A DNA stretch of 9,749 nt from SIG565 sp045650565. GTDB taxonomy: Bacteria; Bacillota; Clostridia; Oscillospirales; Acutalibacteraceae. The notes below the pieces were generated by a model that saw only the letters and a list, made by a program, of their open reading frames with translations, was not told the origin of the DNA and did no database searches. Shown piece by piece: positions 6,173 to 9,749 of this stretch. Each line of letters starts with the position of its first letter. Within the stretch, counting starts at the first letter, position 1. A program made the translations under genes and the position numbers. The stretch lies in assembly GCA_045650565.1 (NCBI GenBank), contig JAZRRG010000029.1, forward strand, positions 1 to 9,749, written 5' to 3'.

Positions 6173-7111
6173 ATGGATATACCGGTATATCTTTTTACCG
6201 GCTTTTTAGAGTCGGGAAAAACTAAATTTATTGCCGAAACCCTAACCGATAAGAGATTTAACAACGGCGAAAGAACGCTGCTGCTCTTATGCGAGGAGGG
6301 GGTGGAGGAATATAACCCTTCTACCTTTTCGGGTGAAAATGTATTTATCGAGCTTTTGGAAAACGAGGATGATTTAACACCCGAGTTTCTTGAAAGCTTA
6401 AGGCGCAGGTGTAAAGCAGAGCGTGTTATTGTTGAATACAACGGTATGTGGCAGCTTAAGTCTCTATTTCAAAATATGCCGCAAAAATGGATAATTGCTC
6501 AGGAATTTATGTTTGCCGATGCAACGACATTTGTAAACTTCAATGCAAATATGCGCTCCTTGGTGGTGGACAAATTGACCACCTGTGAAATTGTAATTTT
6601 CAACCGTTTTACCGATGCTACCGATAAAATGGCGCTTCATAAAATAGTGCGTGGTATAAACCGCAAGGCAAACATAGCGTATGAGCGTGCATCAGGCGAG
6701 GTCGAGTTTGATAATATTGAGGACCCGTTACCTTTTGATATAAACGCACCGATTATTGAAATTGGTGATTTAGATTATGCCATTTGGTATCGTGATTTAT
6801 CCGAGGAGCTAAAAAAGTATGATGGCAAACACCTAAAATTCAAGGGTATGGTAGCCAAGGCAGAATCGGTTCCCGAGGGCTCCTTTGTAATAGGTCGACC
6901 TGTTATGACCTGCTGTGTGGATGATATACAGTTTGCGGGTCTTGCCTGTAACTATAAGGGTGCGGCAGTGCTTGAAAACAGGCAGTGGGTTAAAATAGAT
7001 GCTATATTAAATCTCGAAAAGCATAAAATGTATGGAAAGGTAGGTCCCGTGCTTAATGTGATTTCGGTAGCTATGACCGATGCGCCCGAGGACCCCGTTG
7101 CAACCTTTTAA
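6173..7111 (+). CDS. Divergent G3E-like GTPase fused to a YcgQ/TIGR03943-like C-terminal domain
   Basis: The gene starts 9 nt after the preceding GTPase, and its AGGAG (6162-6166) overlaps that gene's stop codon. The 312-residue product opens like a CobW protein: MDIPVYLFTGFLESGKT contains a complete P-loop (G10-x4-G15-K16-T17). Other landmarks are altered. The CxCC metal motif is absent, EPSG is replaced by EYNG (88-91), and the guanine-specificity segment reads NRFTD (144-148). From about residue 220 the sequence changes character: LKFKGMVAKAE, then FVIGRPVMTCCVDD with C247-C248, and a late WVKIDAIL strand. This resembles the C-terminal half of YcgQ/TIGR03943-type proteins, which are usually paired with YcgR (DUF318) permeases and linked to metal stress; that match is from memory. 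It may be a metal-handling partner or regulator of its neighbour. No DUF318 permease gene is in the window. Nucleotide binding is likely; hydrolysis is uncertain. Confidence 0.78.
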   Translation: MDIPVYLFTGFLESGKTKFIAETLTDKRFNNGERTLLLLCEEGVEEYNPSTFSGENVFIELLENEDDLTPEFLESLRRRCKAERVIVEYNGMWQLKSLFQNMPQKWIIAQEFMFADATTFVNFNANMRSLVVDKLTTCEIVIFNRFTDATDKMALHKIVRGINRKANIAYERASGEVEFDNIEDPLPFDINAPIIEIGDLDYAIWYRDLSEELKKYDGKHLKFKGMVAKAESVPEGSFVIGRPVMTCCVDDIQFAGLACNYKGAAVLENRQWVKIDAILNLEKHKMYGKVGPVLNVISVAMTDAPEDPVATF

Positions 7112-7123
7112 GGAGATTTTTAT

Positions 7124-7399
7124 ATGGAATATTTTTTGGTGTATTTCTTTATGATTAGCGCTGTATCGGTGTTTATTTGCGTAATTGATAAACATAATGC
7201 CGCTGCAGAAAAGTGGCGCATAAGCGAAAAAACGCTATTTTTACTGTCTTTTATAGGTGGCGCACTGGCAATGTATTTAACCATGCGGATTATTCATCAT
7301 AAAACACGGCACAAGCGGTTTATGTGGGGACTGCCTATAATTATGTTGCTGCATTGTGGTTTTGCCTATGTCGTATTTAAATATTTGCTAAATAGTTGA
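7124..7399 (+). CDS. DUF1294 family small membrane protein
   Basis: The ATG at 7124 follows AAGGAG (7110-7115), which overlaps the upstream stop codon, so the gene is probably co-transcribed with the two GTPase genes. The 91-residue product has three hydrophobic segments, at about 2-20, 37-54 and 68-87. Between the second and third lies the DUF1294 signature: WRISEKTLFLLSFIGG, then MRIIHHKTRHKRF, matching the usual (I/V)-x-E-x-x-L-L...GG...HKTRKxxF pattern. DUF1294 proteins are of unknown function and occur in many contexts, so the link with the GTPases may be only transcriptional. Its TGA stop lies inside the -35 box of the next promoter. Confidence 0.87.
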   Translation: MEYFLVYFFMISAVSVFICVIDKHNAAAEKWRISEKTLFLLSFIGGALAMYLTMRIIHHKTRHKRFMWGLPIIMLLHCGFAYVVFKYLLNS

Positions 7400-7423
7400 C
7401 TTTTTTGTCTGGTTGAATATAAT
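7396..7423 (+). promoter_or_regulatory. Sigma-A promoter of the FMN riboswitch-ribU unit
   Basis: TTGACT (7396-7401) and an exact TATAAT (7418-7423) are separated by 16 bp. The -35 box overlaps the stop codon of the DUF1294 gene. Transcription should start near 7430, immediately before the riboswitch aptamer. Confidence 0.85.
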
Positions 7424-7433
7424 GTATTATGTA

Positions 7434-7541
7434 ACTTCGGGGCGGAGTGAAATTCTCCACCGGCGGTATAGCCCGCTAGCCGTTTTAACGGTTGATTCGG
7501 TGAAATTCCGAAGCCGACGGTATAGTCCGGATGATAGAAGT
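7434..7541 (+). promoter_or_regulatory. FMN riboswitch (RFN element)
   Basis: The conserved RFN blocks appear in order: CTTCGGGGCGGAGTGAAATT, CTCCACCGGCGGTA, AGCCCGC, then TTCGGTGAAATTCCGAAGCC, GACGGTATAGTCCGGATG and AGAAG. The closing helix P1 pairs ACTTC (7434-7438) with GAAGT (7537-7541). A variable hairpin (CCGTT/AACGG near 7481-7492) fills the usual variable position. FMN binding should favour the downstream terminator and so lower ribU expression when flavin is plentiful. Confidence 0.97.
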
Positions 7542-7558
7542 GTGAGTTTGTTGTTATG

Positions 7559-7590
7559 TCCCGATATTTTTATATCGGGATTATTTTTTT
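7559..7590 (+). terminator. Riboswitch-controlled terminator before ribU
   Basis: A 9-bp stem, TCCCGATAT (7559-7567) with ATATCGGGA (7572-7580), is closed by TTTT and followed by TTATTTTTTT. It sits between the FMN aptamer and the ribU ribosome binding site, so it is the expression platform. A possible antiterminator contact is CCCGA (7560-7564) with TCGGG (7437-7441), which overlaps the 5' strand of P1; it is only 5 bp and tentative. Confidence 0.93.
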
Positions 7591-7602
7591 GGGAGTGGTT
7601 TT

Positions 7603-8262
7603 ATGAATAATAAAAAAATAAGGGCAATCGCAGTAACGGGTATGCTAACGGCACTTGCTTTTTTGATAACCTTTGTTTTTCGCTTTAAAGTATCATTTTT
7701 AACCTTTGATTTTAAGGATACATTTTTAGCATTGGCATCGCTTATGTACGGACCGTTTTACGGGGTATGCGGTGCGGCGATTGTGGCATTGTTAGAGTTT
7801 ATTTCGGTTAGCGATACCGGAGTTTACGGACTTATAATGAACTTTTTGGCAAGTGGCACCTTTTCCTTGGTTTGCGGCTTGATTTATAAATATAAGCGTA
7901 CCTTTTCGGGCGCAATTTTATCTTTGGGTTTGGCGGTAGTTTCTGTAAATGTTGTTATGATAACCGCAAACATATTTATAACACCTTTTTATATGGGTGT
8001 GCCTCGTTCGGCGGTAATTTCTATGATACTGCCGCTGCTTCTACCCTTTAATATTGCTAAAACACTTATGAATGCATCAACAACATTGCTTTTATATAAG
8101 CCGATTACAACCGCACTTAAGAGGTTTAACATTATTGAAAGGAACGAGCGTAAATCAAATGCTTTGCGTTCGGTAGTATTAACGGTGGTTTCGGTGCTGA
8201 TTATCGTTCTAACCGTTCTTTTCCTAACACTAAAACTAAATGGAGTTTTACAAATTTTTTAA
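7603..8262 (+). CDS. ribU: Riboflavin ECF transporter substrate-binding (S) component
   Basis: RibU is an integral membrane protein that binds riboflavin and works with the shared ECF energizing module (EcfA, EcfA', EcfT), which is not encoded here. The 219-residue product is strongly hydrophobic with about six helices in the first 170 residues. It carries the RibU-type segment FLTFDFKDTFLALASLMYGP (32-51) after the first helix, and an N-terminal basic region followed by a small-residue helix (AVTGMLTALAF), as in ECF S components. An FMN riboswitch directly upstream independently supports the riboflavin assignment. The start is set by GGGAG at 7591-7595. An unusual point is the C-terminal extension: a charged linker (about 176-188), then an additional hydrophobic segment (189-211), making the protein somewhat longer than typical RibU. 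No clear terminator follows the gene. Confidence 0.93.
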   Translation: MNNKKIRAIAVTGMLTALAFLITFVFRFKVSFLTFDFKDTFLALASLMYGPFYGVCGAAIVALLEFISVSDTGVYGLIMNFLASGTFSLVCGLIYKYKRTFSGAILSLGLAVVSVNVVMITANIFITPFYMGVPRSAVISMILPLLLPFNIAKTLMNASTTLLLYKPITTALKRFNIIERNERKSNALRSVVLTVVSVLIIVLTVLFLTLKLNGVLQIF

Positions 8263-8263
8263 G

Positions 8264-8291
8264 TTGACAAAATGCGATAATATGCTATACT
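8264..8291 (+). promoter_or_regulatory. Sigma-A promoter of the SAM riboswitch-metK unit
   Basis: An exact TTGACA (8264-8269) and TATACT (8286-8291) are separated by 16 bp. The -35 box begins two bases after the ribU stop codon. Transcription should start near 8298, about 20 nt before the riboswitch aptamer. Confidence 0.83.
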
Positions 8292-8316
8292 ATAAACAGT
8301 GACAGTTGAATATTTT

Positions 8317-8411
8317 CCTTATCAAGAGTGGCGGAGGGACTGGCCCTGTGATGCCCGGCAACCTAGTTTTACAAAGGTGCTAAATCCTGCGGTTTTTACC
8401 GAAAGATGAGG
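8317..8411 (+). promoter_or_regulatory. SAM-I riboswitch (S-box leader)
   Basis: The S-box core is clear: CTTATCAAGAG, GGCGGAGGGACTGGCCC, GATGCCCGGCAACC, then AAGGTGCTAAATCC and GAAAGATGAGG. P1 pairs CCTTATC (8317-8323) with GATGAGG (8405-8411), with one wobble. P4 is a CGGT/ACCG hairpin (8390-8401). SAM binding stabilises P1 and lets the downstream terminator form, giving product feedback on metK. Confidence 0.97.
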
Positions 8412-8421
8412 TAGTGCTTAT

Positions 8422-8453
8422 AAACCGCCTCATAAATGGCGGTTTTTATTTTT
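8422..8453 (+). terminator. Riboswitch-controlled terminator before metK
   Basis: AAACCGCC (8422-8429) pairs with GGCGGTTT (8438-8445), and a T-rich tail runs to 8453. Two competing pairings are visible. The P1 3' strand ATGAGG (8406-8411) can pair with CCTCAT (8428-8433). GCGGTTT in P4 (8389-8395) can pair with the terminator 5' arm AAACCGC (8422-8428). The first is the usual S-box antiterminator arrangement. Confidence 0.93.
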
Positions 8454-8468
8454 GGAGGTTAGAAAATT

Positions 8469-9650
8469 ATGGCAAAAATTCTTTTTTCATCGGAATCAGT
8501 AACCGAGGGACATCCCGACAAGGTTTGCGACTGTGTGTCGGATGCAGTTTTGGATGCGCTTATTGGTGTTGACCCGTGTTCCCGTGTTGCGTGTGAAACC
8601 TTTGCAACGACCAATTCCATTACAGTTATGGGCGAAATTACAACCAAAGCCAAGGTTAATTATGAAAAAATTATTAGAGATACGATTTGTAAAATTGGAT
8701 ATAACAGCGATGATGTTTTCTTTAACGGTAACACTTGTGAGGTAACTATAAAACTTCACGAGCAGTCACCTGATATTGCGCTTGGCGTTGATAAATCATT
8801 GGAGGTTAAATCGGGCGAGGATGATGAATTTAATCTTCACGGTGCGGGTGACCAAGGTATGATGTTTGGCTTCGCTTGTGATGAAACACCTGAGCTTATG
8901 CCGCTACCGATTTCTCTCGCACATAAGTTGGCTATACGGCTTACAGAAATTCGTAAGAACGGTACTCTTAAATATCTCCGCCCTGATGGTAAAACACAGG
9001 TAACGGTTGAATATGCCGATGGTGTGCCTTGTCGTGTAGATGCTGTGGTCGTATCCTCGCAGCATACGGCTGATATTGACCTTGAAACACTCCGCAAGGA
9101 TATAACTGAGCTTGTTATTAAACCCATTATTCCTGAAAGTTTATTGGATGAGAACACCAAATACTATATTAATCCGACAGGTAGGTTTGTAATTGGCGGC
9201 CCACACGGAGATACGGGGCTTACGGGTAGAAAAATTATTGTTGATACTTATGGTGGTACAGCCCGTCACGGTGGCGGCGCTTTTTCGGGGAAGGACCCCA
9301 CAAAAGTGGATAGAAGTGCTGCCTATGCCGCACGTTACGTTGCTAAAAACATTGTTGCTGCAAAGCTGGCAAGTAAGTGCGAGGTACAAATTGCTTATGC
9401 GATAGGTGTCGCAAAGCCTGTGTCGGTTATGGTGGACACCTTTGGTACGGGCGTTGTATCGGATGATGTTATTGCCGGTGCAATAAATAAGGTGTTTGAC
9501 CTGCGTCCTGCGGCAATTATTAAAAAGCTTGACCTACGCCGCCCGATATACTCACAAACCGCAGCATACGGGCATATGGGAAGAATTGATTTAGATTTAC
9601 CCTGGGAGAAAACCGATAAGGTTGATGAACTTAAAAAGATTGTTATGTAA
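8469..9650 (+). CDS. metK: S-adenosylmethionine synthetase (methionine adenosyltransferase)
   Basis: MetK is a cytosolic enzyme, normally a tetramer, that makes S-adenosylmethionine from methionine and ATP. The 393-residue product is of standard family length and complete. Visible signatures include the N-terminal SSESVTEGHPDKVCD with GHPDK at 14-18, the GAGDQGMMFGFACDE segment (from 125), GGPHGDTGLTGRK (from 243), and the glycine-rich P-loop-like GGGAFSGKDPTKVDRS (268-283). GGAGGT (8454-8459) lies 9 nt before the ATG. The ribosome binding site follows directly on the riboswitch terminator, so expression depends on readthrough when SAM is low. The neighbours share no pathway with it, and the gene has its own promoter. 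Confidence 0.98.
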   Translation: MAKILFSSESVTEGHPDKVCDCVSDAVLDALIGVDPCSRVACETFATTNSITVMGEITTKAKVNYEKIIRDTICKIGYNSDDVFFNGNTCEVTIKLHEQSPDIALGVDKSLEVKSGEDDEFNLHGAGDQGMMFGFACDETPELMPLPISLAHKLAIRLTEIRKNGTLKYLRPDGKTQVTVEYADGVPCRVDAVVVSSQHTADIDLETLRKDITELVIKPIIPESLLDENTKYYINPTGRFVIGGPHGDTGLTGRKIIVDTYGGTARHGGGAFSGKDPTKVDRSAAYAARYVAKNIVAAKLASKCEVQIAYAIGVAKPVSVMVDTFGTGVVSDDVIAGAINKVFDLRPAAIIKKLDLRRPIYSQTAAYGHMGRIDLDLPWEKTDKVDELKKIVM

Positions 9651-9666
9651 AAAAAGTCCTACGAAA

Positions 9667-9695
9667 GAGGCACACTCCTAAGGGAAGTGTGCCTC
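9667..9695 (+). terminator. Candidate metK terminator hairpin, atypical tail
   Basis: A perfect 10-bp stem, GAGGCACACT (9667-9676) with AGTGTGCCTC (9686-9695), has a 9-nt loop and lies 16 nt after the metK stop. It lacks a T-tract (the next bases are AGTTATATT), so it may be a weak terminator, a 3'-end stabiliser, or part of the repeat that follows. An A-tract at 9649-9655 lies upstream, so it could also act on the opposite strand. Confidence 0.5.
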
Positions 9696-9741
9696 AGTTA
9701 TATTCGCCTATCGGCGAGTGATATTGCTTCGCAGTGATATT
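9696..9741 (+). repeat. Short tandem repeat with interleaved mini-palindromes
   Basis: Three copies of a 9-mer (AGTTATATT at 9696-9704, AGTGATATT at 9717-9725 and 9733-9741) are separated by two palindromic inserts of different length, CGCCTATCGGCG (9705-9716) and GCTTCGC (9726-9732). The array may continue past the window. I remember similar AGTGATATT-plus-hairpin arrays between genes of gut Clostridia. Confidence 0.65.
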
Positions 9742-9749
9742 TGGACTAA

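Noticed and set aside
7413..7610. 65-codon open frame on the + strand before ribU
   Set aside because: It lies across the FMN riboswitch and its terminator; the conserved RNA blocks fully explain the sequence.

Overview
The window looks like chromosomal DNA from an anaerobic member of the Clostridia (Bacillota), probably a gut Oscillospirales/Ruminococcaceae-type organism. Signs of this are the AT-rich sequence, strong GGAGG-type ribosome binding sites, near-consensus sigma-A promoters, class-I SAM and FMN riboswitches with attenuator-type terminators, and small palindromic intergenic repeats of a kind I remember from that group. The taxonomic call is an inference. Every gene I accept is on the + strand.

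Layout. (1) 1-2453: the 3' part of a large secreted or surface-type protein with Ig-like segments, followed 16 nt later by a 46-residue peptide gene and a strong terminator. (2) 2454-2822: a non-coding stretch with two diverged copies of a palindromic element in opposite orientation, a separate 9-4-9 inverted repeat, and a textbook promoter. (3) 2823-5068: serC and serA, overlapping by one base, which convert 3-phosphoglycerate to phosphoserine. (4) 5076-7399: a promoter nested in a long inverted repeat, then a CobW-type (G3E) GTPase with a duplicated His/Cys-rich metal-binding insert, a second divergent G3E-like protein whose C-terminal domain resembles the YcgQ/TIGR03943 family, and a small DUF1294 membrane protein. 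(5) 7396-8262: a promoter, FMN riboswitch and terminator controlling ribU, the riboflavin-binding subunit of an ECF transporter. (6) 8264-9650: a promoter, SAM-I riboswitch and terminator controlling metK. (7) 9651-9749: a hairpin and a short tandem repeat with mini-palindromes.

The metabolic genes and their riboswitches are ordinary and confidently named. The least explained parts are the two-GTPase metal-handling cassette, the small peptide downstream of the surface protein, and the repeat elements. I see no CRISPR array, transposase, tRNA or rRNA. I found no clearly novel multi-gene system; the CobW cassette is the best candidate for something incompletely described.
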